Assembly (NCBI GenBank): GCA_902539445.1
Contig: CACBIY010000003.1
Coordinates: forward strand, 62,001-126,000
Origin: an uncultured Pelagibacteraceae bacterium
Lineage (GTDB): Bacteria > Pseudomonadota > Alphaproteobacteria > Pelagibacterales > Pelagibacteraceae
Length of the DNA: 64,000 nucleotides
Direction: 5' to 3'
Position numbers and translations under genes: made by a program. The first letter of the stretch is position 1, and each line of letters begins with the position of its first letter. Under the pieces are notes generated by a model. The model saw only the letters and a list, made by a program, of their open reading frames with translations. It had not been told where the DNA came from and did no database searches. Positions 35,683 to 45,427 of this stretch are shown piece after piece.

Positions 35683-35889
35683 ATGAGTCTACAAGGAAAA
35701 GTAAAGTGGTTCAATCCAACCAAAGGTTTTGGTTTTATTGAAAGAGATGATAAAGAAAAAGATGTATTTGTACATGTTTCAGCTGTAAGAGATGCTGGTA
35801 TGAACGGTTTAGATGAGGGTCAAGCTTTGACTTTCGATGTTGAAGATGGTCCTAAAGGTCCTTCAGCAGTTAACTTAAAAACTGCATAA
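35683..35889 (+). CDS. Cold-shock domain protein (CspA family)
   Basis: A 68-aa single cold-shock domain with RNP1 (KGFGFIERD) and RNP2 (DVFVHVSAV). It is a nucleic-acid chaperone, likely binding mRNA. The leader has a purine-rich SD (AAGAAGAAAAAT). It is an isolated gene with a large inverted repeat after it. Confidence 0.97.
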   Translation: MSLQGKVKWFNPTKGFGFIERDDKEKDVFVHVSAVRDAGMNGLDEGQALTFDVEDGPKGPSAVNLKTA

Positions 35890-35904
35890 TTTTCATTACA
35901 TAGA

Positions 35905-35958
35905 TTATTGGCTATAAGATTTACAATTTGATAATATTTGTATATTTGTAGCCAATAA
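35905..35958 (+). terminator. Long-loop inverted repeat after the cold-shock gene
   Basis: TTATTGGCTA and TAGCCAATAA pair exactly across 34 nt, with a possible inner TACAA/TTGTA stem. The arm is followed by GAAAAATTTT rather than U's. It could be a weak terminator or a 3' structure stabilising the csp mRNA. Confidence 0.5.
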
Positions 35959-35989
35959 GAAAAATTTTAAATCAATAAATAAAAATATA

Positions 35990-36736
35990 ATGATTGGAAT
36001 TTTAGGTGGCATGGGCACACAAGCTGGCCTAGACTTTTGTAACAAACTTGCAATCCTTTATCGAGGAAAAATTGATCAAGAATATCCTTTATTTCTTCTT
36101 TTCAACAAATCAAATATTCCTGGAAGACCAGAGTCCATAGGTGTACAAACTAGGAATTTATCAAATCGAAAAAAAAATAAAAAAATTGAAAAAAAATACT
36201 CATTGGTATTAAAAAGTTTATTACATGGATGTAATACACTAAAAAAAAGTAAATGTAAGTTTATTGTTATTCCGTGTAATACAGCACATTATTGGTATGA
36301 TGATTTAAGAAAAAAAATAAAATTACCAATTATAAACATGCCCAAAGAGGTATTTATTCACACAAAAAAAACATGTAAGAAAAATTCATCAATTGGACTA
36401 TTAGCAACTGAGGGTACTTTAAACACTGGTGTTTACAATAAATTTTTTGACAAAAATTATAATCTTATTTTTCCAAATATTTCTTTACAAAAAAATTCTG
36501 TAAATAAAGCAATAAAATTTGTCAAAATGGGAAATGTAAAAGCTGCCAGCAAAATTATTAAACCAGCCATAAATTATTTGATTAAAAAAAGATGTAAAAA
36601 GATAATTTTAGGTTGTACTGAATTACCGATAGCCATATTCGCATTCAAATCTTTTAAAAAAGTAAAGACTTCAAAAATTTTTTTAGATCCAAATTTGATA
36701 TTAGCCAATGCGGCAATGAAAAAATATCGTAAATAA
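35990..36736 (+). CDS. Aspartate/glutamate racemase family protein
   Basis: A 248-aa protein with the Asp/Glu racemase pattern GILGGMGTQAGLDF, a first catalytic-Cys motif IPCNTAHYW (~residue 96) and a second LGCTELPIA (~206). Both cysteines needed for cofactor-independent racemisation are present. It probably racemises aspartate. It overlaps the next gene by one base. Confidence 0.88.
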   Translation: MIGILGGMGTQAGLDFCNKLAILYRGKIDQEYPLFLLFNKSNIPGRPESIGVQTRNLSNRKKNKKIEKKYSLVLKSLLHGCNTLKKSKCKFIVIPCNTAHYWYDDLRKKIKLPIINMPKEVFIHTKKTCKKNSSIGLLATEGTLNTGVYNKFFDKNYNLIFPNISLQKNSVNKAIKFVKMGNVKAASKIIKPAINYLIKKRCKKIILGCTELPIAIFAFKSFKKVKTSKIFLDPNLILANAAMKKYRK

Positions 36737-37152
36737 TGAAATCTAAAGACAAACCATATATTTTATATGTAGCAGAAAAAATATATTTAGAGGTTTCAGA
36801 AATTAAAAAAAAAAATAATGGTTTTTCTAATATAGATGCCATAGATGGTTTTATTGGATCGGATACTTATAAAGAAGTAAGTAGTGGGAAATTTCATGAC
36901 GATTGGTTTGAAGAATTAAAGAAAAAAAAAGAAAAAATTCCTGAAGAGACAATGAAGTTACTAAAAATACAAAGAGAAATGATGATTAAACAATTAATCC
37001 AGTACCCAGAACTCTATTATACTAAAAGTCATTTTCCTTTAGAAATTTCTCAACGTGCATTTGATCACTTATGGAGAATGTGTGAAAGTTATGAGTTATG
37101 GTGCAAAGAAACAAACCAAAAAAAATTGATCCTTTTAAATCTTACTGATTAA
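36736..37152 (+). CDS. Hypothetical protein (138 aa)
   Basis: A 138-aa soluble, Lys/Glu-rich, mostly helical protein with a conserved-looking HLWRMCESYELWCKET segment. No domain is recognised. It is coupled to the racemase (TAATG), and its 3' end overlaps the convergent 132-aa gene by 11 bp. A role linked to the racemase is only a guess. Confidence 0.65.
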   Translation: MKSKDKPYILYVAEKIYLEVSEIKKKNNGFSNIDAIDGFIGSDTYKEVSSGKFHDDWFEELKKKKEKIPEETMKLLKIQREMMIKQLIQYPELYYTKSHFPLEISQRAFDHLWRMCESYELWCKETNQKKLILLNLTD

Positions 37153-37540
37153 TTTTTTGTTGTTTCAGTTTTTTATGCGTAATTTTAACTCTTTTTTCAA
37201 CTAAAAGTTTAAAATCTTTTATTATCTTTGACTCGTTGTTTTGGTCGACCAATTTTTGATGAACTATTTTTACTCTCTTTTCTACTAAATTTTTAAAATC
37301 TTTATTAATTCGCATTTGTTGATTATTTTTTGACACTTCTTCTGTAATATAATTTAAAGAGCTTTTGCCTGTTTTTTTTTTGAATTCATTATCGAAGACT
37401 AGTTGCGCAGTAGCTTTAACCAAATTTCCTGATGTAGCTGCTGTGATTGCAGGACCAACCATAGCTGGTAAAGGAACAAAACCCGTCAAAAATAAAAATG
37501 ATGTAAAAAATAAACTAAGTTTTAAAAATCTCAAAATCAT
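37142..37540 (-). CDS. Secreted/lipid-anchored hypothetical protein with internal repeat (132 aa)
   Basis: A 132-aa protein with a signal-like hydrophobic N-terminus (about residues 5-25). The C-terminal half has two copies of a ~25-residue basic helix, each containing DFK.LVEKRVKI.H.KL. The function is unknown; the repeats may form a coiled coil or bind nucleic acid or envelope. It is convergent to the 138-aa gene. Confidence 0.55.
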   Translation of the reverse strand: MILRFLKLSLFFTSFLFLTGFVPLPAMVGPAITAATSGNLVKATAQLVFDNEFKKKTGKSSLNYITEEVSKNNQQMRINKDFKNLVEKRVKIVHQKLVDQNNESKIIKDFKLLVEKRVKITHKKLKQQKINQ

Positions 37541-37617
37541 AAGTTTAAATTATTTGATTTGGTAAGAGGCTACAATTAATAAATTGTCCAAAATAAGTTT
37601 TTTTTCTTATAGAATGT

Positions 37618-37644
37618 TGTAGTAATTCATCACATTTTACTACA
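37618..37644 (+). promoter_or_regulatory. Inverted repeat just before the EamA transporter gene
   Basis: TGTAGTAA and TTACTACA are exact reverse complements 11 nt apart and end 9 bp before the ATG. It could be an operator or an RNA hairpin near the start codon. No regulator is adjacent. Confidence 0.4.
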
Positions 37645-37653
37645 TTTTTTAAC

Positions 37654-38502
37654 ATGATCAAAATTTTTCCTTTTATTTTTATCATTCTTTGGTCATCTGC
37701 ATTTATAACAACCAAACCAATCATTGATAATAGCGATCCATTTGCTGCTTTAGCTTTTCGATTTTTTTTTGTAGCAGTTGGATTCTTGTTATTTTCAATT
37801 TATTCTAAATATTCAATTATAATAAAAAGAAAAAACTTAATTGAATCAGTCCTAAGTGGTGTTCTTTTCCATGGTTTATATCTAGGAGGAGTTTTTTACT
37901 CAATTTCTATTGGTATGCCTACAAGTATTGCTGCATTAATTGTAACTCTTCAACCAATCTTAACAAATATTCTTAGTGGACCAATCTTAAATGAAAAGGT
38001 TACTTTTAAACAATGGATTGGAGTTTTGCTTGGATTTTTTGGTGCAACACTAGTTTTAGGATTAGATCTAGGATCGAAGATTCCATTGCTTGGGCTAGTT
38101 GCAACAATAATAGCGTTAATTTCAATAACAGCATCAACAATTTGGCAAAAAAAATTAAGTTATAATTTACCTTTGTCCGTAAGTAATTTTTATCAAGCTG
38201 TAGGAGGCTGTTTTTTTCATATCCTCGTAGTCATATTTTTTACAAAACCCTATATAGCCTTCACAAAAACATTTTTTCTAGCAATGGGTCACCAAATACT
38301 TCTTGTGTCTTTTGGTGCTTTTACAATTTTAATGTTTTTAATCAAAAAAAATTCCGCAAATAAGACAGTCTCAATTTTTTTTCTTATCCCTGCAACATCT
38401 GCTTTGATGGCTTGGTTTTTTTTAGGGGAAACCTTAACAGTAATTGATCTCTTAGGTTTTTTGATAACGTCAATAGGAGTTTATATAGCTACTAGAGATT
38501 AA
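37654..38502 (+). CDS. EamA/DMT family transporter
   Basis: A 282-aa protein with ten hydrophobic helices arranged as two EamA halves. The N-terminal motif IILWSSAFITTKPIID and the second-half LIPATSALMAWFFLGETLT are typical of the drug/metabolite transporter superfamily. It probably exports an amino acid or other metabolite. The substrate is unknown. Confidence 0.9.
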   Translation: MIKIFPFIFIILWSSAFITTKPIIDNSDPFAALAFRFFFVAVGFLLFSIYSKYSIIIKRKNLIESVLSGVLFHGLYLGGVFYSISIGMPTSIAALIVTLQPILTNILSGPILNEKVTFKQWIGVLLGFFGATLVLGLDLGSKIPLLGLVATIIALISITASTIWQKKLSYNLPLSVSNFYQAVGGCFFHILVVIFFTKPYIAFTKTFFLAMGHQILLVSFGAFTILMFLIKKNSANKTVSIFFLIPATSALMAWFFLGETLTVIDLLGFLITSIGVYIATRD

Positions 38503-38508
38503 TCTAAG

Positions 38509-39096
38509 CTATTTATTTTCGTATCCAAACTCTAATGATGCATCAGTAATAGAATGGTATAAAGACTCCCCAAAACTCCTTAATGTGAATAACCTTACTT
38601 TGGATGGCTTATCATTAAGTAAGTCTACTGTAAAAGCAATATTATTATAAAGAGAATTTATTGAATTATTTTTTTTTAAAATATCAAAATTAAATGGTGA
38701 TCCTTTTTTTAAAACTTCTAATACATAATTTCCCTCTATTTCAATTACAGCTCTTGAATGAGATAAATCAGTAACTGCAAAATCAGTTTCTTTACATGTT
38801 AAAGAAATATTTTTAATTAGATCTTTTTTTGAGGATACTAACAGCCAATTTTTTGGGCCATTCCATAAGATTCTTGTATTTTCATTGAAAGCCACATTCA
38901 ATGAAAAGTCTTTTAGTTTTAAACCGTCAATATCAATACTTTCAATTTGAATATTAGAATTTTTGAACTGTACTATTTGAACAATTAATAAATTTTTTTT
39001 TTCTGAAATTTTTAATAAGTCATCGCCTTTTTTGTCCTCAAAGTCTCCAAATTGTCCTTGATGATGAACATTGGCTAGCGCAGAAATTAAACTCAT
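38509..39096 (-). CDS. soxG: Sarcosine oxidase-type gamma subunit
   Basis: A 195-aa protein like the gamma subunit of heterotetrameric sarcosine oxidase: weak similarity to GcvT, with DLSHSRAVIEIEG and FGESLYHSITDA. It overlaps soxA by 4 bp as the last gene of soxBDAG. The same order is used by mgdABCD (N-methylglutamate dehydrogenase), so assignment to sarcosine is not certain. Confidence 0.82.
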   Translation of the reverse strand: MSLISALANVHHQGQFGDFEDKKGDDLLKISEKKNLLIVQIVQFKNSNIQIESIDIDGLKLKDFSLNVAFNENTRILWNGPKNWLLVSSKKDLIKNISLTCKETDFAVTDLSHSRAVIEIEGNYVLEVLKKGSPFNFDILKKNNSINSLYNNIAFTVDLLNDKPSKVRLFTLRSFGESLYHSITDASLEFGYENK

Positions 39097-42089
39097 GATC
39101 TCACTCGCTCACCTTTTGGGTCAACATAATGTGAAGACACTATCTCAACTGGAATTACTTTATTTTTAAGAGGTGACATTACGAATAGCTTTTCTCCTAT
39201 CATATTCTTACCATCTTTTAAAATTGCTAAAGAAAATGGATTATCGTGTTCAACACTCCAACATGAAGCTGAAATATAACCTAATTTTGGATTTGGAAGT
39301 GGTGCATTTGAATCTTTAACTAAATGAGATCCTTCCGGAATACTTGTTTTTTTATCTAATGGGACAACACCAACAATTTTTTGTCTATCTTCAGCTGCAA
39401 AAGCTTTTCTTGATAAAGATCTTTTTCCAATAAAATCTTTCTTTTTGCTAAGAAGTCCCTCAAGAGAATTGTCATAAGGAATAGTTCTTCCATCAAGCTC
39501 TGAACCTGCGACATGTCCCATCTCAATTCTTAATGTTGAAAGTGCTTCTGTTCCATATGGTTGAATTCCAAACTCTTCACCAACTTCTATTATTTTTTCC
39601 CACATAAAATATCCATAATCTGACTCAACATTTACTTCGTATGCAAGTTCACCAGAGAATGAAATTCTAAAAATTTTAGCTTTTACTCCAAACAAATCAC
39701 CTTCCATATAACCCATAAAAGGAAGTCCTTCATTCGTAACATCAGACTTTGGAAAAAGTTTTTTTAATACTTCTCTTGATTTTGGTCCAGCAATTGCTGC
39801 TCCCGCCCACTGTTCTGTCGTTGAAACTACATTTACATTTAATTCTGGCCAAACAAGTTGTAAGTAATATTCTAGATGTGATAGAACATTAGCAGCTTGA
39901 GCAGTTGTTGTAGTCATATGGTAATGATTTTCTGATATTCTTGTTGTTGTTCCATCATCCATAACAATTCCATCTTCTCTCAACATCACACCATATCGTG
40001 CTTTGCCGACCGGTAATTTTAACCATGCATTTGTATAAACTCTATTTAGAAGCTCTGCTGCATCTGGTCCTTTAATATCAATTTTACCTAAAGTGGTAAC
40101 GTCACAAACACCAACATTAGTTCTTACATTTTTAGCCTCTCTTTTTGATGCCTCAAATAAATTTTCATCACCACGTTTGTAATACCTTGGTCTTAACCAT
40201 ACACCCGCATCAACAAAGACTGCGTTATTTTTTTCATGCCATGAATGCATTGGAGATTTTCTTGTTGGTTTTGAATGTTTTCCTACTTCCCTTCCAACAA
40301 TTGCTCCAATAGAAACTGGTGAGTAGGGTGGTCTAAAGGTTGTATGCCCAACTGCTGGTACAACTTTATTTTCAATTTTCGACACTAGTTGTAAGCCATT
40401 AAGATTACTTGTCTTACCTTGGTCAGTAGCCATACCAAGTGTAGTATATCTTTTTACATGTTCAATAGATCTATACCCTTCTTTAAGAGCTATCTCTATA
40501 TCAGAAACTGCAACATCATTTTGGAAATCTAAAAATCTTTTGTAGTTTTTTCCCTTTGGTAAGGGTACACACCAAAATTTATCATGTACTGTAGATTTCT
40601 TTTCAACAACATTGGGGAAAGAAACCTTATTCTCTTTATTTGTTATTTTTTTTGATAATTGGTTTCCTTTTTCAAATGAGTCTTTTAATGTCTCTTCTAA
40701 AGTGTAAATTCCATTTGCAGCCCCTAAGGTTTTTTCTTTTTGTTTAGATATACCAGGAACAAATGCATCAATTTCCTCATTAAATTTTGTTTTATTTCCA
40801 GATTGTGATGCCAAATGAATTGTAGGTGTCCAAAAACCAGAAACACAAATACAATCACACTCAATATTTTCAATTGATCCAAGTTCCTCTTTATTATCTG
40901 AAATTTTAGCTATGTCAGCTGATTTTACTTTTTTATATCCTTGAGCAGCTACAACTACATATGAATTTTTAATATTGATATTCATATTTTTTGCCTCTTC
41001 AATTATTTCTGATTGAGGTTCTTTTCTTGTATCTAAAATTATTGGATCAATACCATTTTTTTTAAATTCAATTGCTGTTTCATAACCACTGTCATTATTT
41101 GTAAAAACAAGCGGTTTTTTTCCAACTAATACTCCGTACACTTTCATGTATTCCTTAGCGGCTGAAGACAACATTACGCCAGGAGTGTCATTATTACCAA
41201 ATACAATAGGTCTCTCTATAGATCCAGATGAGATTAATACTTCTTTTGCTCTAATATACCAAAGTCTTTGTTTTGGATGATATTTTTTTGTTTTTGGTAA
41301 ATGGTCACTAATTCTTTCAGACATAACCAACATGTTATGATCATAATAACCAAAAACTTGAGATCTGTTTTTTACAGTAACATTAGGCATTTCTTTAAGC
41401 TCTGAAATGATACTATCTGCCCACTCTTTACCTGATTGATTCCCTATATTTACTTCACTAGTTAATAAAGTTCCTCCAAATCGTGATTTGTCTTCAGCAA
41501 GAATAACTTTTGCACCATTTTTTGCGGCTGAGTAGGCACTTGCTAATCCCGAAGGACCTGAACCTGTTATTAACAAATCACAATATTCATATTTATGTTC
41601 ATATCTTTCTTTATCATGTTTTATAGATGCTGTACCCAAACCAGCAGCTCTTCTGATAAATGGCTCATAAATTTTATACCAAAAACTTTTTGGCCACATA
41701 AAAGTCTTGTAATAAAAACCAGCTGGGAGAAATATCTTTAAAAAATTATTTATAGCTCCCACATCAAAATTCACACTTGGCCAACAATTTACACTTTTTG
41801 CTTCTAAACCCTCAAAAAGTTCCTGTTCAGTAGCTTTTATATTTGGTTCTGTTTCACCATTTCTATATAATTGAACTATCGCATACGGCTCATCAACTCC
41901 GGCACCAAAGAAACCTCTGGGTCTATGATATTTGAAGCTTCTTCCAATAAGATGAACTCCATTAGCAATTAATGCAGAAGCAAGGGTATCGCCCTCATAA
42001 CCAAAATAATTTTTACCATTAAATTTAAAAGAAATTTTTTTATCTCTATTTATTAATCCACCACTTTCTAATCTAAAACTTTGTGTCAT
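39093..42089 (-). CDS. soxA: Sarcosine oxidase-type alpha subunit (or MgdC)
   Basis: A 998-aa protein. The N-terminal ferredoxin-like fold has DTLASALIANGVHLIGRSFKYHRP (shortened here to the key motif GRSFKYHRPRG). A central NAD-binding region follows (LLITGSGPSGLASAYSAAKN), then a C-terminal GcvT-like THF domain from about residue 600 (RISFSGELAYEVNVE). The last part takes the methyl carbon to methylene-THF. It shares a base with soxD. It oxidises sarcosine, or N-methylglutamate if this is an Mgd complex. Fhs is divergent just beyond soxB. Confidence 0.9.
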   Translation of the reverse strand: MTQSFRLESGGLINRDKKISFKFNGKNYFGYEGDTLASALIANGVHLIGRSFKYHRPRGFFGAGVDEPYAIVQLYRNGETEPNIKATEQELFEGLEAKSVNCWPSVNFDVGAINNFLKIFLPAGFYYKTFMWPKSFWYKIYEPFIRRAAGLGTASIKHDKERYEHKYEYCDLLITGSGPSGLASAYSAAKNGAKVILAEDKSRFGGTLLTSEVNIGNQSGKEWADSIISELKEMPNVTVKNRSQVFGYYDHNMLVMSERISDHLPKTKKYHPKQRLWYIRAKEVLISSGSIERPIVFGNNDTPGVMLSSAAKEYMKVYGVLVGKKPLVFTNNDSGYETAIEFKKNGIDPIILDTRKEPQSEIIEEAKNMNINIKNSYVVVAAQGYKKVKSADIAKISDNKEELGSIENIECDCICVSGFWTPTIHLASQSGNKTKFNEEIDAFVPGISKQKEKTLGAANGIYTLEETLKDSFEKGNQLSKKITNKENKVSFPNVVEKKSTVHDKFWCVPLPKGKNYKRFLDFQNDVAVSDIEIALKEGYRSIEHVKRYTTLGMATDQGKTSNLNGLQLVSKIENKVVPAVGHTTFRPPYSPVSIGAIVGREVGKHSKPTRKSPMHSWHEKNNAVFVDAGVWLRPRYYKRGDENLFEASKREAKNVRTNVGVCDVTTLGKIDIKGPDAAELLNRVYTNAWLKLPVGKARYGVMLREDGIVMDDGTTTRISENHYHMTTTTAQAANVLSHLEYYLQLVWPELNVNVVSTTEQWAGAAIAGPKSREVLKKLFPKSDVTNEGLPFMGYMEGDLFGVKAKIFRISFSGELAYEVNVESDYGYFMWEKIIEVGEEFGIQPYGTEALSTLRIEMGHVAGSELDGRTIPYDNSLEGLLSKKKDFIGKRSLSRKAFAAEDRQKIVGVVPLDKKTSIPEGSHLVKDSNAPLPNPKLGYISASCWSVEHDNPFSLAILKDGKNMIGEKLFVMSPLKNKVIPVEIVSSHYVDPKGERVRS

Positions 42090-42358
42090 TATGAAATTTC
42101 TTCGTTTGCTTTTAGAGTTTTAAAAATTTCATGAGTAGCTGTATCTCTCTGAACTTTTATCCATTGTCTGCAACCTGATAAATGTTGCCATAACTCCCAA
42201 TGCTTCCCTCTTAAACTTTTCCTATTATAAACAAAATTATCCCAATCTTGATCGGATATTTCTTTTCCTAATTCTGGCCGTTTAATAGTTGCATCACCAC
42301 CATATGAAAATTCATTCTGTGATCTCATTCCACAATGTGGACATTTTATATGAAGCAT
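42089..42358 (-). CDS. soxD: Sarcosine oxidase-type delta subunit
   Basis: An 89-aa zinc-binding subunit with CPHCGMRSQNEF near the start and a downstream GCRQW motif. These form the typical four-ligand zinc site of SoxD. It follows soxB without a gap and shares a base with soxA, in the canonical soxBDAG order. Confidence 0.93.
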   Translation of the reverse strand: MLHIKCPHCGMRSQNEFSYGGDATIKRPELGKEISDQDWDNFVYNRKSLRGKHWELWQHLSGCRQWIKVQRDTATHEIFKTLKANEEIS

Positions 42359-43615
42359 TTATGAAATCCAGGTTTTGGTACCAAGTCCCTTTTCGTCAAG
42401 TAAGTGACCAGTATTAAATCTATTTAAACTATAGCCAGCATTTAATTCATGAACTCTATCTTGCGCGATTGTATGTGCAAATGTCCAACCAGATGCAGGT
42501 GTTGCTTTAAATCCACCATAGCACCAACCACAATTTAAATACAAACCTTCAATATGGGTTTTGTCTATTATTGGTGAGCCGTCCATAGACATATCCATTA
42601 TCCCACCCCAAGTTCTAAGCATTTTTAATTTACTTAGGAAAGGCATCATTGCGATCCCTTCAGTCAGAACATGTTGAAGAGTTGGAAGATTGCCTCTTTG
42701 TGCATAACTATTGTAGCCATCAAGATCACCACCCATAACCATTTCACCTTTATCAGACTGGCTTATATAAAAATGTCCAGCACCAAAAGTAACTACTTTA
42801 TCTAAAACTGGTTTTACTGGCTCAGATACACATGCTTGTAGTAGATGCGTCTCAATTGGCAATGTCATATTTAATTTTTCAGCTAAAATATTTGTACTAC
42901 CTGCAACACATAATCCAATTTTTTTTGCTTTAATTTCTCCACGAGAAGTTCTCACTCCATTAATTTTTCCTGCAGACACATCAAATCCAATTACTTCACA
43001 ATTTTGAATTATGTCCACACCCATATCGTCTGCCTGACGTGCATAACCCCAAGCTACAGCATCGTGTCTAGCTGTTCCAGCGCTAGGTTGCATTAATCCC
43101 CCAAAGATTGGAAATCGTACATTCTCAGAAAAATCAGCCATAGGAATAATTTCTCTTACTTCTTCCCTATTTAAGAGAACTGCATCGATACCGTTTAATC
43201 TCATTGAATTTCCTCTTCGAGCATAAGTATTCATTTGTGCATCTGAGTGAGCAAGATTTATTATTCCTCTTGGAGAAAACATCACATTGTAATTCAAATC
43301 TTGACTCATTCTTCTCCAAAGATCCATTCCGAATTCGCTGAATAATGCATTGTCATCATGCATATAATTTGACCTAATTATTGTAGTGTTTCGACCAACA
43401 TTACCTCCACCAATCCAACCTTTTTCGATTATAGCAACATTGGTAATATTATGTTCTTTAGCTAGATAATATGCTGTTGCTAAACCATGTCCACCGCCAC
43501 CAATAATAACAACATCATACTCTTTCTTAGGAGTTGGATCTTTCCAAGCTAAGTCCCAATTTTCGTGATTTGAAAGGGCATTTTTAACAAGACTAAAAAC
43601 TGAATATTTTTGCAT
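42359..43615 (-). CDS. soxB: Sarcosine oxidase-type beta subunit
   Basis: A 418-aa FAD protein. It has VVIIGGGGHGLATAYYLAKEH at the N-terminus and the region RNTTIIRSNYMHDD, typical of heterotetrameric sarcosine oxidase beta, which also binds FMN near the alpha interface. It heads soxBDAG and is divergent to fhs over 126 bp. It could equally be MgdA-like; gmaS and mgsABC lie 14 kb away and would need such an enzyme. Confidence 0.9.
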   Translation of the reverse strand: MQKYSVFSLVKNALSNHENWDLAWKDPTPKKEYDVVIIGGGGHGLATAYYLAKEHNITNVAIIEKGWIGGGNVGRNTTIIRSNYMHDDNALFSEFGMDLWRRMSQDLNYNVMFSPRGIINLAHSDAQMNTYARRGNSMRLNGIDAVLLNREEVREIIPMADFSENVRFPIFGGLMQPSAGTARHDAVAWGYARQADDMGVDIIQNCEVIGFDVSAGKINGVRTSRGEIKAKKIGLCVAGSTNILAEKLNMTLPIETHLLQACVSEPVKPVLDKVVTFGAGHFYISQSDKGEMVMGGDLDGYNSYAQRGNLPTLQHVLTEGIAMMPFLSKLKMLRTWGGIMDMSMDGSPIIDKTHIEGLYLNCGWCYGGFKATPASGWTFAHTIAQDRVHELNAGYSLNRFNTGHLLDEKGLGTKTWIS

Positions 43616-43741
43616 AACTAAATTTTATAATAATGAGTATAAATAGTTCATATTTTTTTTATATATAATTTTTAGATATTTCCAAAGGCTTTAAAAAGAG
43701 ATACTAATCGACCAGTTTTTTATTATTTTTTATAAAATTCA

Positions 43742-45427
43742 ATGAGCGACATAAAATCAGATATTCAAATTGCTCGTGAAGCAAAAATGCTTCCAATAAA
43801 GGAAATCCTAGCGAAAGTAAATGTTCCAGACGAAAGTTCAGCTTTTAGCCCGATGGGAAGACATATTGCAAAAATAAACTTGGAATACTTAAATACATTA
43901 AAAGACAAGCCAGACGGTAAATTAATTTTAGTTACGGCAATAACTCCAACTCCTGCTGGAGAAGGTAAAACAACCACCTCCGTTGGATTAAACGATGGAC
44001 TAAATAAAATTGGAAAAAAATCTATTGTATGCTTAAGAGAACCAAGTCTAGGTCCATCCTTTGGTATGAAAGGTGGTGCTGCAGGAGGAGGATATGCTCA
44101 AGTAGTCCCAATGGAGCAAATTAATCTTCACTTTACTGGAGATTTTCACGCAATAACATCAGCACATAATCTTTTATCTGCTTTAATTGATAATCATATC
44201 TACTGGGGAAATAAATTAAACATAGATGTCAGAAGAATTGTTTGGAAAAGAGTTATGGATATGAACGACAGAGCTTTAAGATCAATTAATATTAATCTTG
44301 GCGGTGTTGCTAATGGTTTTCCAAGAGAAGATGGTTTTGATATCACGGTTGCTTCTGAGATAATGGCTATCTTTTGTCTTGCTAATAATCTTGAAGATTT
44401 AGAAAAAAGGATCGGAAATATTACTGTAGCATACACTCGAGAAAAAAAACCAATCTACGCTAAAGATTTAAATGCACATGGACCAATGACTGTTTTGCTT
44501 AAAGAGGCAATCAGACCTAATATTACACAAACACTAGAAAATAATCCTGCGATAATTCATGGTGGACCATTTGCAAATATTGCTCATGGATGTAATTCTG
44601 TAATTGCAACTAAAGCTGGATTAAAACTTGCTGATTATGTTGTAACTGAAGCAGGTTTTGGTGCAGATTTAGGAGCTGAAAAATTTTTAGATATCAAATG
44701 TAGGAAATCAAATTTAAAACCAAGTTGCGTTGTTATAGTAGCAACCGTTAGAGCCTTGAAGATGCATGGTGGTGTTACAAAAGATGATTTAAAGAATGAA
44801 AATGTAGATGCACTAAAAAAAGGATTAATAAATCTTGAAAGACATATTGAAAATGTGAAAAAATTTGGTTTACCTGTAGCAGTAGCTATAAATCATTTTA
44901 TAAAAGACACTGATAAAGAAGTAAATGCTTTAGTAGAATTTTGTAAAAAGCTAGGGGTTAAAGCTAGTATTTGTAAGCATTGGGCTGATGGTGGTGAAGG
45001 TACAAAGGATTTAGCTAAACATGTAACAGATTTATGTGAGAAGAATGAAGCTAAGTTTAAATTTTTATATGAAAGTAAAACTCCACTTTTCAAAAAAATA
45101 GAGACCATAGCAAAAGAGATTTATAGAGCTAATGAAGTTATTGCAGATACTAAAATCAGAGATCAATTAAAAAACTTTGAAGAAGCTGGTTATAGTGAGT
45201 TACCTATATGTGTTGCAAAAACTCAATATAGTTTCTCAACAGATCCAAATCTGAAAGGGGCTCCGACTGGTCATTCACTACCAATTAGAGAGATTAGGTT
45301 ATCATCTGGCGCGGAGTTCATTGTTGTTGTTTGTGGAGCAATCATGACAATGCCCGGACTTCCTAGAGTGCCAGCAGCTGACTCTATTAAGCTAAATAAA
45401 GACGGTGATATAGAAGGTCTATTTTAA
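43742..45427 (+). CDS. fhs: Formate-tetrahydrofolate ligase
   Basis: A 561-aa enzyme with the Fhs nucleotide-binding motif [38 protein letters not shown] and the C-terminal [18 protein letters not shown]. It interconverts formate and 10-formyl-THF with ATP. In this setting it probably runs towards formate and ATP from methyl groups oxidised on THF. It is divergent to soxBDAG and overlaps the convergent gpsA-like stop by 4 bp. Confidence 0.97.
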   Translation: MSDIKSDIQIAREAKMLPIKEILAKVNVPDESSAFSPMGRHIAKINLEYLNTLKDKPDGKLILVTAITPTPAGEGKTTTSVGLNDGLNKIGKKSIVCLREPSLGPSFGMKGGAAGGGYAQVVPMEQINLHFTGDFHAITSAHNLLSALIDNHIYWGNKLNIDVRRIVWKRVMDMNDRALRSININLGGVANGFPREDGFDITVASEIMAIFCLANNLEDLEKRIGNITVAYTREKKPIYAKDLNAHGPMTVLLKEAIRPNITQTLENNPAIIHGGPFANIAHGCNSVIATKAGLKLADYVVTEAGFGADLGAEKFLDIKCRKSNLKPSCVVIVATVRALKMHGGVTKDDLKNENVDALKKGLINLERHIENVKKFGLPVAVAINHFIKDTDKEVNALVEFCKKLGVKASICKHWADGGEGTKDLAKHVTDLCEKNEAKFKFLYESKTPLFKKIETIAKEIYRANEVIADTKIRDQLKNFEEAGYSELPICVAKTQYSFSTDPNLKGAPTGHSLPIREIRLSSGAEFIVVVCGAIMTMPGLPRVPAADSIKLNKDGDIEGLF

